From: Diphasiastrum complanatum
Lineage: Eukaryota > Streptophyta > Lycopodiopsida > Lycopodiales > Lycopodiaceae
Assembly: GCA_029204225.1 (NCBI GenBank)
Contig: MU835756.1
Coordinates: 1 to 32,500 of the forward strand
Direction: 5' to 3'
DNA length: 32,500 nt
The position numbers and the translations under genes were made by a program. This document shows positions 9,612 to 19,989 of this stretch, piece by piece (the stretch's first letter is position 1; each line of letters opens with the position of its first letter). The notes under the pieces are model-generated. The model was not told where the DNA came from. It saw nothing but the letters and a program-made list of their open reading frames with translations, and did no database searches.

Positions 9612-9780
9612 TCTCACCATCAAAACTGACTTTGTTTTCTCTTTAGACCATTAAGACATTGACTTCTAGTAGTTTTCCCTTTTGACCATTAAGACTGACT
9701 TCTTGTAGTTTTCTCTTTAGACCACTAAGACATTGACTTCTTGTACTTTCCCTTTTCGACCATTAAGACATTGACTTGTT
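9612..9780 (+). repeat. About 37-bp minisatellite, four to five units
   Basis: The unit GACCATTAAGACATTGACTT followed by CTTGTAGTTTTCCCTTTT recurs with GACCA at about 9646, 9684, 9720 and 9758 (steps of 38, 36 and 38), plus a degenerate first unit near 9615. Unit edges alternate between CTCTTTA and CCCTTTT. No coding content. Confidence 0.85.
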
Positions 9781-9897
9781 GGCTACGTTCAGGCTGTAAA
9801 GATTTCTCTTTGGGGCCATTGTATTGGGCCTCATGTCCCTCATTTTGATGTGGCTTATAGCCATTTGGTTTAAGATCGTCTTTCTCTCAGGGATCGG

Positions 9898-9975
9898 TCT
9901 CATCCTAGTTGGTAAGAGTCGCCATTAATGTGTAGTCTCATCCTAGTTGGTTAGGGTCGCCATAGATATGCACAT
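9898..9975 (+). repeat. Two-copy 40-bp direct repeat
   Basis: CTCATCCTAGTTGGTAAGAG plus TCGCCATTA is followed about 40 bases later by CTCATCCTAGTTGGTTAGGG plus TCGCCATA. It lies just after the 37-bp minisatellite. No function is apparent. Confidence 0.8.
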
Positions 9976-9979
9976 AGCA

Positions 9980-10860
9980 CCCTCCTTGCATATTACACAA
10001 TTGTTAATAGAGCCATGCTTCAGAACAAGCTCATTGGGCTTCTATCATGTGATTGGGACATTGGCTTTTGGATTGCATGTGTGTCACATAAGTAAGATAA
10101 CATGATAAATGTCTTATCATAGCCTTAGATTCAAATCAAATTCACAATCAGCTTTGATTTATTGGAATTTATAGGCGTGTATTAATTTCTTGAAGATTCT
10201 ACTCATCTAGTTGGTTTTATTTTTGACAATCTATTCATTGTAGTATCTTATTCATTTTCATTTGTTATTTCAAATCTAAGGATATAGAGTTGTAGTCTAT
10301 TTTTGAGATATAACATATATTATTGGCCAAGAAATAACCACATTCTGGCCATTTTACTGGTTGTTTTTTATTATTAGTTTCTTGGAGATTTTTTTATATT
10401 TTCATCATTTAGTTACCTAGATTTTGTTGTTGTGATTTCCTCATATCTTGCATCATAGGTTTGTAGGTCTAGTTGTCAACTTTTGGAAGGTGTATTTTTC
10501 TTTTGGTTTGGCCAAGCTCTGGGCAAGTTATGTCGTTTTAATGGGGGCTCACGACCTTTTCTCATGTTTTCGTATTTCTAGAAACTAATTGAAAGCCACT
10601 TTCAAATACTAATGCCCAAATATAAAATAGAACAAACTTTGAGAAAAATGGAAATGACACCCAGAATATTAGAAACTGTAAATTGATAGCTCTATTATTA
10701 ACAAGCTCTTTTTCATTATTCTTTTCATCCTCTGTTGCTTTACATGCTTATAGCAATCAAAGTACAAAAACAACCAATCGATCAATACCAACATCTAGCT
10801 TGACAACTACCAGATCTTTTGAGCTTTTATTTTTTAGCTATAAAGGTACCAATCAACTTA
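9980..10860. other. AT-rich DNA without recognised features
   Basis: No coding signal beyond short AT-driven frames. It may be remains of retroelement LTR or leader DNA, but I could not match it to anything else in the window. Confidence 0.35.
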
Positions 10861-10869
10861 ATGATTTAG

Positions 10870-12190
10870 TTCTCCAATATGTTTCTTGTGTCTAGTGATT
10901 GTCAAATAGATTAAGGAGCCTATTAGCTTCCTAGAGAGTGTGATGTCCTCAAAGGATTCTTCATCACAATCATTAGTAACTTTACAAACTTGCTCCATAG
11001 GGGTATCAATCCCCTTACAATCTTTCATGCCAAACCTTTCAAAAATGGAAGTAGAATACTTTGATTGACTTATAAAAGTAAAATCACTACCTCTAGTAAC
11101 TTCTATTCCAAGTATGAACTTAAGAAGTCCTAGATCTACCATCTTGAATTCACTAGACAAAGAAGCTTTAACATTTCTTATTGCTTCACCATCATTTCCT
11201 GTCAATATGATTATCATCAACATAAAGTACTAAAATGATGATCTTTCCGTCATTATATTTGATGTACAAAGAAGGCTCATAAGAGCTAATCACAAAGCCA
11301 AGGGAGTAGAGAAAATCATGCAACCTAGAGTACCAAGCTCTAGGTGCTTGCTTCAAGCCATATAGGGTCCTTAAGTGGCAAACCTTGTCTTCCTCACCAT
11401 CCTTGATGAAGCCCTCGGGTTGCAACATGTATATTTCCTCCTCCAAGTAGCCATTCAAAAAAGCATTGGCCACATCCATTTGATAGAGATTCCACTTGAA
11501 CAAAGTAGCAGTACAAATGATCAATCTAATAGTTACAAGCTTTCCTACAGGAGCAAATGTTTCCTCATAATCCATGCCTTTAGTTTGAAGAAACTCCTTA
11601 GCAAAAAATCTAGCTTTGTACTTACTTATAGATCCATCTTGATTGTACTTTAATCTATAGATCCACTTACATGCAAGTGGCTTCTTCCCATATGGAAGGT
11701 GTACAAGATTCCAAGTTTGATTATCTATCAAAGCATCAAACTCTACTTGCATTGCATCTCTCCAAACTTGTGATCTACTTGCATCTTCATAACATGCCGG
11801 CTCTTCAAGCAGTGTGGTTAGAAAAGAGTAAGAGGTAGAAGGAGTTGTGTATTCCCTTTGCTTCCCTTTCTCAAAGTATGTGAGCCTTGAAGGCTCGGCC
11901 TTGCTCCTTGTGGATCTTCTCAGCCCCTTTGGTACTTGATCTTGATCTTCCAAAAGTTCATTTTCAAGAAGCTCCTCCTCGGGTTTTGCAAAAGATTAAA
12001 TGAACTTGGAGACAACTTGTAACTTTGAGATTCATCAAATAAGACATCCTTCCTAACTTTTACTTTGTTTGAAATAGGATCAAATATCCGATATCCTTTG
12101 CTATTTTCACCATAGCCTACAAATATTCCTTTGAAGGAAGTTGCATCTTCTTTCCTTCTAGTTTCCAAAGGAATGTGGACAAGCCGCGTA
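10870..12190 (-). pseudogene. Ty1/copia integrase C-terminus and reverse transcriptase (copia A)
   Basis: Minus-strand order: an integrase C-terminal segment (12168 down to about 11960) with ATSFKGIFVGYGENSKGYRI; then a 253-residue open frame (11953-11192) with a linker, the RT start NQTWNLVHLP and ACKWIYRLKYNQDGSI, the first catalytic Asp in YQMDVANAFLNG, YGLKQAPRAWY, and the YVDD box in LVLYVDD; then a shifted frame (11223-10858) with LSSEFKMVDLGLLKFILGIE and RKLIGSLIYLT. The polymerase Asp residues are intact. The frameshift just after YVDD and the loss of homology at about 10900, before RNase H, inactivate it. At about 12190 the integrase stops against the LTR of copia B, suggesting that B's insertion or a rearrangement cut it. 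Confidence 0.9.
11192..11953 (-). CDS. Ty1/copia reverse transcriptase, longest open part of copia A
   Basis: This 253-residue frame is the best-preserved piece of copia A. It holds the RVT_2-type domain from about residue 70 onward: WRDAMQVEFDALIDNQTWNL, ACKWIYRLKYN, YEETFAPV, MDVANAFLNG, LEEEIYMLQPEGF, YGLKQAPRAWY and VLYVDD. The enzyme copies element RNA into cDNA in cytoplasmic particles. The usual ARLVAKGF motif here reads ARFFAKEF, and the frame ends ten codons after the YVDD block begins because of a frameshift, so the thumb and RNase H are not joined to it. The ATG at 11953 is internal to pol and not a true start. Confidence 0.85.
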   Translation of the reverse strand: MEDQDQVPKGLRRSTRSKAEPSRLTYFEKGKQREYTTPSTSYSFLTTLLEEPACYEDASRSQVWRDAMQVEFDALIDNQTWNLVHLPYGKKPLACKWIYRLKYNQDGSISKYKARFFAKEFLQTKGMDYEETFAPVGKLVTIRLIICTATLFKWNLYQMDVANAFLNGYLEEEIYMLQPEGFIKDGEEDKVCHLRTLYGLKQAPRAWYSRLHDFLYSLGFVISSYEPSLYIKYNDGKIIILVLYVDDNHIDRK

Positions 12191-12327
12191 CTCTATGCTA
12201 TCTATGAGTGGCTAAAATGAAAGTCTGAATTAAGCGCAATGCTGATAAGCAATAGCGCAATAACAATCTCTAAAACAACTCTAAGAAGTGAGCTAGAATG
12301 CTCAAGAGTGTTCAAGCTCGCAGGCAT

Positions 12328-12346
12328 GAGAGAGAGAGAGAGAGAG
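12328..12346. repeat. (GA)n microsatellite
   Basis: A perfect GA run of 19 bases inside the copia B 3' LTR, about 75 bases past the TATA box in the direction of transcription. Confidence 0.95.
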
Positions 12347-12418
12347 CTAACTATTCAAAAAACTTCTTCTGATAACTTCAACTTCTAATGATAATGAAAC
12401 TGTATGAATATGAACAGC

Positions 12419-12426
12419 TATTTATA
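12419..12426 (-). promoter_or_regulatory. TATA box of copia B LTR
   Basis: TATAAATA on the minus strand, in the GAACAGCTATTTATAC context on the plus strand. Its place in the LTR matches the TATATATA at about 17181-17190 of the related LTR, measured from the shared TGTTGG starts. It would drive genomic RNA synthesis. Confidence 0.6.
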
Positions 12427-12980
12427 CTAAAAAATTAGGTCATGAATTGTGATTGCCAGTTGGCTAGTGATCAGCTGGCATCCATCATGTCCTTGTCATT
12501 GATTGCTGGTAAGCGGTGAAATTGGCCGTAAACGTTCTGTCTACATAAATGAACCAAAATTGTAGCTCTACAGAAATGAACTAAAACAGCCACAGGCGAC
12601 ATTGTCGGATTTTTCGCGAAAAATGCGAAAAAGGAGAAGGTGCCCTTAAATCTCATTTAGGGTTCCCCCACACTTTGCCAGAGTCATTTCCTTACCATTT
12701 GAGGCTCTTCTGAAAAAGCGAAAAATGTGACATTGTGATTTTACACGAGATTTCTGTCAGGCAAAAAATGCGAAAAAGAGACACTGCATTTTTCAATGGG
12801 ATTCTTCACAGGCGAAAAAGGCAACACTGTCATAGACTCCATGTAATTCTGCAGACTATGTAAAAACACTTGTAATTCTACAGATTGTGTAAAAACACGC
12901 AAAATCCGTAGAACTGGATAAACAATGGATGGAGATTAAAAGCGATTAGTTGATTGGTAAGAAGGAGAATAATCCAACAA

Positions 12981-12990
12981 TCCCCCTTAA
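12981..12990 (-). promoter_or_regulatory. Polypurine tract of copia B
   Basis: Minus strand TTAAGGGGGA, one base before the TGTTGG start of the LTR and just after the end of RNase H coding. This is the canonical position of a copia polypurine tract. Confidence 0.75.
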
Positions 12991-12999
12991 TCTGAATCT

Positions 13000-13613
13000 T
13001 TGAATGCCTTGACCTTCAAACTTAGTTCTACACAAAATCTTCTGTGTGACTCCAAACTTAATGCTTTAGTAAAAACATCCGCTGTCATATCTTGCGTTCT
13101 ACAATACTACAATCTGACCTCTTCATTGAAAACTTTGCTTCTAACCAAATGATACTTCAGTTCAATGTGCTTACTCCTGGAATAAAATCTAGGGTTGGTT
13201 GATAAAGCGATGGCACTTTGATTATCACAAAATAATGTCGTCGGAGCATATTGATTCAGACCGATATCTGAGAGTAAGTTCATCAACCAAATTGCTTCCT
13301 TTGTAGCTTGAGAGGCTGCGATATACTTTGATTCAGTGGAAGATAGAGTTATCGAAGGCTGTTTGAAACTGTTCCAGGAAACTGGACCATTGTTGAGAAA
13401 GAATGTAAATGTGGAAGTGAATTTACGAGTGTCTACATCTTCTGCCCAACTTGCATCTGTGTAACCACTGAGGAAATTGAGTTTGTCGTTGCCGACTACT
13501 CCATAACAAATGCAAAAGTCTGTAGCACAAGCTTTGAAAGATGTAGCCAATGGCAACTGCCACTTCTCATAGCGTACGAGAGTTTCATGGACCTCTAGAT
13601 CACCTTTCTCCAC
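13000..13613 (-). pseudogene. Ty1/copia RNase H domain (copia B)
   Basis: The open frame 13613-13107 carries the copia RNase H block: GYTDASWAEDVDTRKFTSTF, then NGPVSWNSFKQPSITLSSTE, SKYIAASQATKEAIWLMNLL, then FCDNQSAIALSTNP and SKHIELKYHLVR. These supply the catalytic Asp-Glu-Asp set in the family (TDASWA, STESKY, CDNQSA). After a frameshift near 13107 the usual tail follows, with TADVFTKALSLESHRRF, and then the polypurine tract. RNase H removes the RNA template during reverse transcription. Upstream of about 13613 the homology stops, so the RT of this element is missing. Its insertion context is copia A on the left. Confidence 0.9.
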
Positions 13614-13619
13614 ATTGGA

Positions 13620-15480
13620 TCGATTCCTGACCTTGCTAATGGAATTGGTTCTTCCTTTTTACTTACCCATAACACTCATAGCAATACTAGATTTGCTGGA
13701 CAAGTGTTAAAAAAGGGTAACATAAATCTTTAGCGTCGTTGTCAAAGAATAGATGAGTAGGCCTAGATATCCTTGTTTTGAAGCTTAAATTACTTGTCTT
13801 TGCTCTGTTTCTTGTTTTTAATCTTTTTAACATATATGTTTTGCATGTGTGGATATTGTTTATAGCTTCTCCTTGGTCAAAATCAAGTTAGTTGCTGATT
13901 ATTTGCAAAGGCACACAATGTGCAAGTCTTCTTTCTAATGGGTGAATGTTTTTATCCAATAGATGAGTCTTTCCCTCTCTATAGCAAGCAATCAAACACT
14001 AGCATGTGAATAATTTTTTAGTTTTTGAAGAAAAAATTAAGTACTCACTGAATCAATCAATTTTTCTGTCATCTTGTGTTGCAGCAAAATGCTCAGCCCA
14101 CACATGTGAGACGAGACTTTTCCTAAAACCCTTGCTTTCTGGTTTTTACATTTCTTTGGTTGGCGAGTTTTTTTTTTTCAGTGGGCATGCCTTTTCAAAG
14201 CGTGAGCCTTTTTTAATAAACACTTGCTTTGACTGCTCTCCCTACATATTTCTCAATGTAGATGCTTATTGTAGTAAACAACTTGATTTCTATATTTTAG
14301 ATTTTTTAAGTTGTTTATTGATTTGAAACAACCTTGAATCAAATAGACAATTATCTTTTCACTTGGTGATTCAAGGAAAGAAACTAGATTCTTAAGGTCC
14401 TATCCAATTTTCTTGAAACAAGACTAAGTTTTTCAGCCATTTCCTCTCACATGTGCGAGGAGTGTCTTGAAACATTCGCCTGTATACTCAAAATATAGCC
14501 CTTGTCTTGAGCTTCCAATAGAGTTCTCAATGAATGTTTCTAAGTTTTTCTAGAAACACACGCCTTACACGTGTGGGCCGAACATTTTTAGATCATTATA
14601 TAAACATCCATTGACTATCATGATGGCTCGTTACATTGTGACTATGCTATTGACACCTTGACGAATGTTTATTTTCAGGTTTATTGCATCTCTAAAGCTA
14701 GTTAACAAGACCTTCAAATAGCTCGCACTAAGTAAAAATATTTGCCCACTCAGTTTATGAGTAGAATTTAGCAATCAGGAAGTAAAATGACCTTTCTTAG
14801 ATATATCTATGTTTGTCCATTTTTCTCGTGATTAATTTTTTCCAGTGATCAAGATCTAAGCACCACTTTAGTTAGAGATATTCAATCAGTGACATTTGCG
14901 GGGGCTTTATAGTGACTCGACCTTTCTAATATAAAATTAGCTTAAATTCTAGATCTAGAACCCATCCTAGTGTGACTAAGATAGACAAGTAGATACGACA
15001 TCAAATTGATTTGAATAATATATTGACCAAATCCTTGTGGTATTTGATCATCAGATCTATCATGATAATTGTTAAATTGAGTATCATGATGATCTAACTA
15101 TAGCACATATACCATCCACTTAACTATTTTAATATTATTTATCGGTTCTTTTCAATAGTTGTTGATCAATTTGAAAAGTTTCATGAAGGAGAGACTCACC
15201 ATTCGATCTGAATTCGAACATTGATAAACTAGTAGATCTAGATCGACTATTGAGAATTTGATGTAGATCATCAATCTTCTTCCAATCTAGCATCTACATT
15301 TTTAGCAACTAATTCTTGTCTTGATTTTAGATCTCCTTATTGCCTAGTACAAGTTCTTCCTTTCAAGGATAACCATATCATCAAAGCAAGTAGATCTTTG
15401 ATTAGGCCATGACGATAGGAGAAACCTTGATCAGATCATCTTTCTTTTTACTGTCTCAACAGATAAATCTCGGTTCTACT
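13620..15480. other. AT-rich non-coding DNA
   Basis: No conserved frame. There are three diverged occurrences of an ACATGTG/ACGTGTG-containing stretch (near 14098, 14448 and 14568), each next to a TCTTGAAAC- or TTTCTAGAAAC-like sequence, hinting at an old repeat. From 14880 to 15440 AGATCT/GATC motifs are unusually frequent. I could not assign this DNA to an element. Confidence 0.4.
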
Positions 15481-15544
15481 AACAAAGTGCACAGTCTAAT
15501 TGACAAAGGATGAGAAACGAACTCGAACTCGAAACATTTCTATT

Positions 15545-15645
15545 CATGTCCAAACTCGAAAGATTCGTGAAATATATTTTTGTTGAAACTCGAAAGATTC
15601 GCGAACAGGTTCTTATTGAAATTTGAAAGATTTGCGAACAATATC
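15545..15645 (+). repeat. Degenerate 35-bp tandem repeat
   Basis: AACTCGAAAGATTCGTGAAA (15552), AACTCGAAAGATTCGCGAAC (15587) and ATTTGAAAGATTTGCGAAC (about 15620) form three successive diverging units about 34-36 bases apart. Confidence 0.75.
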
Positions 15646-15713
15646 TTGTCGCGAAATATTTTTTATTCTTGTTCAACCTCCAAACTGTCAACTGTCGCAA
15701 ACACTTCACGAAA

Positions 15714-15810
15714 CACGAAGCTGTCGTGAAGAGACAAACTGTCGCGAACAATTCGCAAAACACGAAGCTGTCACGAAGAGACAAACTGTTGCGAACAATT
15801 CACAAACAAA
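15714..15810 (+). repeat. 47-bp tandem duplication
   Basis: CACGAAGCTGTCGTGAAGAG plus ACAAACTGTCGCGAACAATT at 15714 repeats at 15761 as CACGAAGCTGTCACGAAGAG plus ACAAACTGTTGCGAACAATT. Together with the preceding TTCGCGAAC units this makes a TCGCGA-rich enhancer-like stretch about 90 bases upstream of a TATA box. Confidence 0.85.
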
Positions 15811-15900
15811 ACAGAACATTTATTTGAATATCAACCGTCTTAACGATTAGATCTACTATTACAGAATTAAAAGGCCAAAAGACCTGTCCTATAACATTAA

Positions 15901-15908
15901 TATAAATA
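15901..15908 (+). promoter_or_regulatory. Plus-strand TATA box, probably of an LTR
   Basis: TATAAATA, followed after about 30 bases by GTAACATCTCAATCAGAGAC and A-rich leader-like DNA up to TCTCTCAACA (16024-16033), which could be an LTR end. It lies downstream of tandem repeats, as is common in LTR promoters. I found no PBS after it, so its owner is uncertain. Confidence 0.4.
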
Positions 15909-16324
15909 CATGTGCACTACTCGTTGTAACATCTCAATCAGAGACACAACAGAGAAACAAGACAACAAGAGATGTATATTGATGATTCAGATTCAGAATT
16001 ATAAAAATTTATTTTTGATCAAAGTCTCTCAACAGATGATTTTATGAATTGTTTCTGATTGTCTAAAATTGTCTATAATACTCACACAATATATCAAATT
16101 TTTGTATGTTTTATTCAATCAAAGTAAAAACTATTTTATTAGTACATAGACCAGAAACAGACCCGATTGAAGACACTGATATTAGTTTGATTTATTCAAA
16201 CTTTCATCATGTTCTCTGAAGAACAATTATTACAATTTTTCCTACATTTACTAATAAATTCCATAAAAAAGAGAATAGACTTAGAAAATACAAAAACAAT
16301 ACATATCAAAAAATCAAAAGACAG

Positions 16325-16386
16325 AGAGTGTATATCCGAACAATTCATAATTCTGACGATTGCTTTGCAGAGTGTATATCCGAACT
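16325..16386 (+). repeat. Short direct repeat
   Basis: AGAGTGTATATCCGAAC occurs at about 16325 and again at about 16369, in otherwise AT-rich DNA between the plus-strand TATA and the next LTR. No function is assigned. Confidence 0.75.
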
Positions 16387-16969
16387 AATGCACTCTTGGA
16401 TGGATGTGTGACCAGAGATGTCAGCAGTTCTGATTTGTTGAACTTCAGTATAGGTGTCTTAGACAACCGTAAGGAGAAGAACAATTAGACATCTAAGATA
16501 GTCGTGCACTTCTTTGTTACTAATATTCTGATTTAAAGAAATGTGAATCAAATAGGCGTCTATGACAGTCATACATTTCTTCATTTGTAAAGTTATTGAC
16601 AATAGAGGAGAAAGAGTAAGAGGCATTCAAGCATGAATACAACTGATAAGAACAATAGCGATTCTATATAACAAATGTTGTAATAACAACTATCAGATCA
16701 CAAGACAATTGCTCAAAGCACGTGATCCTACTTATAGAAACAAGTAATTGCTATAGTTTTGAATATTTTTACTCTCTCTCTCAAATCTCTAACTATGAGG
16801 AGTCAAATACTAAGAAAATCAATTTCGGTTTGTTTGCTCTCTATCTGATTTCAAAGAAGCGAACTTGAAACTCGAAAAAGAAACGAACTCGAACGGAAAG
16901 TGTTCGTGCGCAACAGAATGAGATTTCTCACTCTTTTCCTAAAGCATGACTATGCCTATCATAAACGAA

Positions 16970-17760
16970 CAGAACGTTAGCACAAGACAATAGCGGACAA
17001 AATCTTGTGCCTTAGAAAGCTAATTTAATCTGTAAAAGGAATAAACCTATTACTGATAATACAAAGAATCGACGTGCAAAAGCATCTACTTCGTCTATCT
17101 CTGATAAGCTTATGATGTTATTACTTTTCACACACTCGTTGTTTATTTTTCTCTCACACCAAAATATGCAAATAGTATTCAATATATATACATAATTTTA
17201 CAGGTGTGCAGATGAAGAAAGTACAAAGGTGGATGTGTTGTCTATAGGAGATCGTGGGTGGTTGTTGTCGTTGTCAAATATGATTGCACAGTTGCATGGG
17301 ATGAGCGTGAGAAGGCTGCGATGTCAGCCTTTGCTGAAATGAACGTTGGTGAAGATGCGAAAAATGTGACACTCTGACAAATGCCTTAGAATTTGATTTA
17401 CAAGGTGTCTTTGCTTTTTCATTAGGGCACCTTCGGCATTGGTAGGACAGTGCTGCCTTTTTTGCCTGTCACAAATCACGTGTAAAAACACAATGTCACT
17501 TTTTTTGTCTGTGCCTTCGGCATTTGTAAGGCAGTGTCGCCTTTTTCGCCTGTCACAATCACGTGTAAAAACACAATGTTGTCTTTTTTGCCTTTTCCCC
17601 TGTGGAAATTTACTTGTATTTATGCACACAGTCGCATTTTTTGCCTGTCTTATTTTACATGTAAATATGTAGACTATGCGACAACGTAAGTAAAATACAG
17701 CAGCATGAATGGAGGCAGATTAACATAGGATTTAGGAGAGTAGAGAAGATAAATCCAACA
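16970..17760 (-). repeat. Copia B-type LTR (possible 5' LTR)
   Basis: The minus-strand start TGTTGGATTTATC at 17760 matches TGTTGGATTATTC at 12979. TATATATA lies at the corresponding place (about 17181-17190), and near the far end GACAATAGCGGACAAAATC resembles GCAATAGCGCAATAACAATC at about 12250. Orientation and distance (5.6 kb in total) would fit a 5' LTR paired with 12195-12979. However, the two differ a good deal, no PBS is visible beside it, and the DNA between lacks gag, integrase and RT. It may therefore come from a sister element or a heavily deleted copy. Confidence 0.5.
17420..17590. repeat. 84-bp tandem duplication within the LTR
   Basis: CACCTTCGGCATTGGTAGG followed by CAGTGCTGCCTTTTTTGCCT and TCACGTGTAAAAACACAATG recurs 84 bases later with few changes (CTTCGG at 17431 and 17515). 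Each unit has a CACGTG (17477-17482 and 17560-17565). A similar unit in the 12195-12979 LTR appears in the opposite orientation (12715-12780). Confidence 0.8.
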
Positions 17761-17774
17761 AATTTAAGATCCAA

Positions 17775-18290
17775 TGATGATTTTAAATGTGGATCTAGGC
17801 CAATAGTAATTGCACAACAAATCACTTGTAAAATTGTTAGACAATTTTTACACAATCCCACTAGTTTGATCGAGATCGCTCTACCAAAATGAAATAGAAT
17901 CAAAAGATATACAAAACATGTTTGGAACTTATCATATTCTCTATAAACAATGACATATTTAATTCCTTACTAAAATAGATATTCACTAAGCATACATCAA
18001 GTAATCTACACAAATGTAGAAGAGAACCAAAGATGAGATGATAATATCACTTCCAAAGCTTCCAAAAGTGGAATGAGTTCAAGGATCTACATTTTCATGC
18101 CCTACCTAATATTTATAGCTAAAATTGATGACTCTCTCTCCTCTGTCTAGAGCTATTTGGCCTAGCTTATAGAAAACTTAAACTAGTCATATTGGCCAAA
18201 ATTGCCAAGTAAAGCTAAAAATGAACTTCATAATGAATGGGTTCCTCCATGATTCCACCTCCGATATCTCTATAAATTAATAGTAGCATA
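17775..18290 (-). repeat. Probable 3' LTR of copia C
   Basis: AT-rich DNA lying 3' (minus strand) of the copia C RNase H, with a TATA box (TATAAATA, 18110-18117). It ends near the TGTTGG start of the neighbouring LTR at 17760. Purine-rich GGAGGTGGAATCATGGAGGA at about 18245-18264 (minus strand) could be its polypurine tract. Ends were not fixed. Confidence 0.4.
18110..18117 (-). promoter_or_regulatory. TATA box of probable copia C LTR
   Basis: TATAAATA on the minus strand in CTATAAATATTAGG context, inside the probable 3' LTR of the co-oriented copia C. No start site can be shown. Confidence 0.45.
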
Positions 18291-18568
18291 CATATAATAA
18301 ATGAAATTTATGAATGAGTGCTTGCATTTTTTCTCCATATTCCACCTCATGTCAGGCCCTATGTGCCAAAAACCACCATCAATGAGCCTCCATTGCTATC
18401 TTGCCATAAAGGATCACAAATCCTTGGAAACCTATGAAGTAACGAGTGCAATAATGATGTTATCTCAACTCCATTTTCATTAACAAAACAAACAAACATT
18501 ACTATTCCATCTTTAAGATCCATCTCATACAAAAAGATGCACATAGATTTACCAAAACTTAGCAATTT

Positions 18569-19984
18569 TTACATATTGACAAGACATTTCTCAAACATGA
18601 AGTAAGATAAGTAAGATAATTTAGAAACACACTTCCTTGTTGTTCCTTTGAACTTACTTGAGTCTTCAACCTGCAAGAACATATCCTTAGTTCCTTGACC
18701 ATTGGGTTCCATTTCAATGCCTTTGATTGGCTCCAAATTGCCAATTTCTTCTTCATGTTGATGAAGCACATTAAGACCATCATGACCATTGCTCAAAAGT
18801 TCTTTTTCTAGATCCATTACTAGATATATCCATCCTTTTTCATACCATAATCTAGATGCAACAAAACATGTGAGTAAAGCAAAGTTTAGACCTTCTACAA
18901 TTTGCTTACCCCACACAAAATGATATTTTATTTTAATGTGTTTAGTTCTTGCATGAAAGACTGGATTTTTGGCCAATTGTATCCCGCTTTGGCTATCACT
19001 ACAGTGTGTTTGTTTCATACCAATCTCACTCAACAATCTTCGCAGCCAAACAACTTCTTGAGTAGTAGAACTTAATGCTTTATACTCAGCTTCTGTCGAT
19101 GAAAGAAAAATGGTGTCTCGCTTCTTACTAGACCATGAAAAATAGCCATTTCCAAAGTTAAAAGCATACCCAATAGTTGACTTTTTATCATCTATATTGT
19201 CAACCTAATCAATGTCAACATAACCTTGTAATCTAGATAAATTTTTTTGCTTCCTATAAACCAAGCCAAGGTTAATGTTGGGTGTGCCCTTCATGTACCT
19301 CAAGATACTTTTCACTGCTTTCCAATGATCCAAAGTAGGTGATAGCATAAATTGACTAATCAAGCTCACAACATAGCAAATATCAAGACGAGTAGTCATA
19401 AGATAAATCAAACTTCCAACTAGTTTACGAAATGGTATAGCATCAACTTGACCACTATCATCAATACGAGACAGCTTCTTATCAGCTTCACATGGAGTGA
19501 TGCAAGGTTTACACTTTGTCATGTGGAATCTCTCTAGAATCTCACAAACATACTTGCTTTGACATAGCCTGATGTCATTGTCATTCTTCCATACTTCAAC
19601 CCCCAAGCAATAATGCCTAAGATCTAAATTTGTCATTTCAAATTGCTTGCACAAGTTGGCTTTGATGGAGTGAATGAGATTCTCATCATTTCTCATGATA
19701 ATTATATCATCAACATAAAGCACAACCAAGGAAATGCTATCATTGTTTTTAAGAACATAAAGATTTGGATCTGAACTTGTTCTCATATATTTGTGAGAGA
19801 AAAGGTAATGATCAATACATCCATACCATGCATGTGGCGCTTGCTTGAGACCAAAAAGTGTTTTGTGTAGCTTGCATACCTTATGTTCTTGTCCCTTCGC
19901 AACAAATCCTTGTGGTTGGAGCTTGTATATTTCCTCTTCTGAGTCTAGGAATGCAGATTTCACACCATTTGATGGATTGTACAC
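18569..19984 (-). pseudogene. Ty1/copia reverse transcriptase (3' half) and RNase H (copia C)
   Basis: The open frame 19984-19205 contains GVKSAFLDSEEEIYKLQPQG, LFGLKQAPHAWY, the intact VVLYVDDIII box, LCKQFEMTNLDLRHYCLGVE, SKYVCEILERF, and the connection segment FRKLVGSLIYLMTTRLDICY and LRYMKGTPN. It ends LQGYVDID, the start of RNase H. Shifted pieces follow, giving KKRDTIFLSSTEAEYKALSS-like sequence near 19080-19140, then SEIGMKQTHCSDSQSGIQLA and HARTKHIKIKYHFV (from 19036). The N-terminal half of RT is absent, and the first catalytic Asp (usually MDVK) reads NGVK, so it is dead. After HFV the frame runs into unrelated Glu-rich sequence (18880-18569), suggesting a rearrangement before the LTR. 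Confidence 0.88.
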
Positions 19985-19989
19985 CCAAA

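Larger units (their letters stand above)
12195..12979 (-). repeat. 3' LTR of copia B
   Basis: On the minus strand the LTR begins TGTTGGATTATTC at 12979, directly after the polypurine tract and RNase H of copia B. It contains a TATA box (TATAAATA, 12419-12426) about 550 bases in, then GA-rich R/U5-like DNA, and meets copia A integrase sequence near 12190. It shares its start, TATA position and GCGAAAAA/TGACAGG motifs with the LTR at 16970-17760. The CA end was not fixed to the base. Confidence 0.65.

Noticed and set aside
11375-11653. Plus-strand frame of 92 codons
   Set aside because: Shadow of the copia A reverse transcriptase on the opposite strand.
17324-17672. Cys/His-rich frames on both strands (CLFCLSQ; DCDRRKRRHC)
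   Set aside because: They arise from the 84-bp tandem duplication inside an LTR and have no zinc-finger spacing or homologous context.
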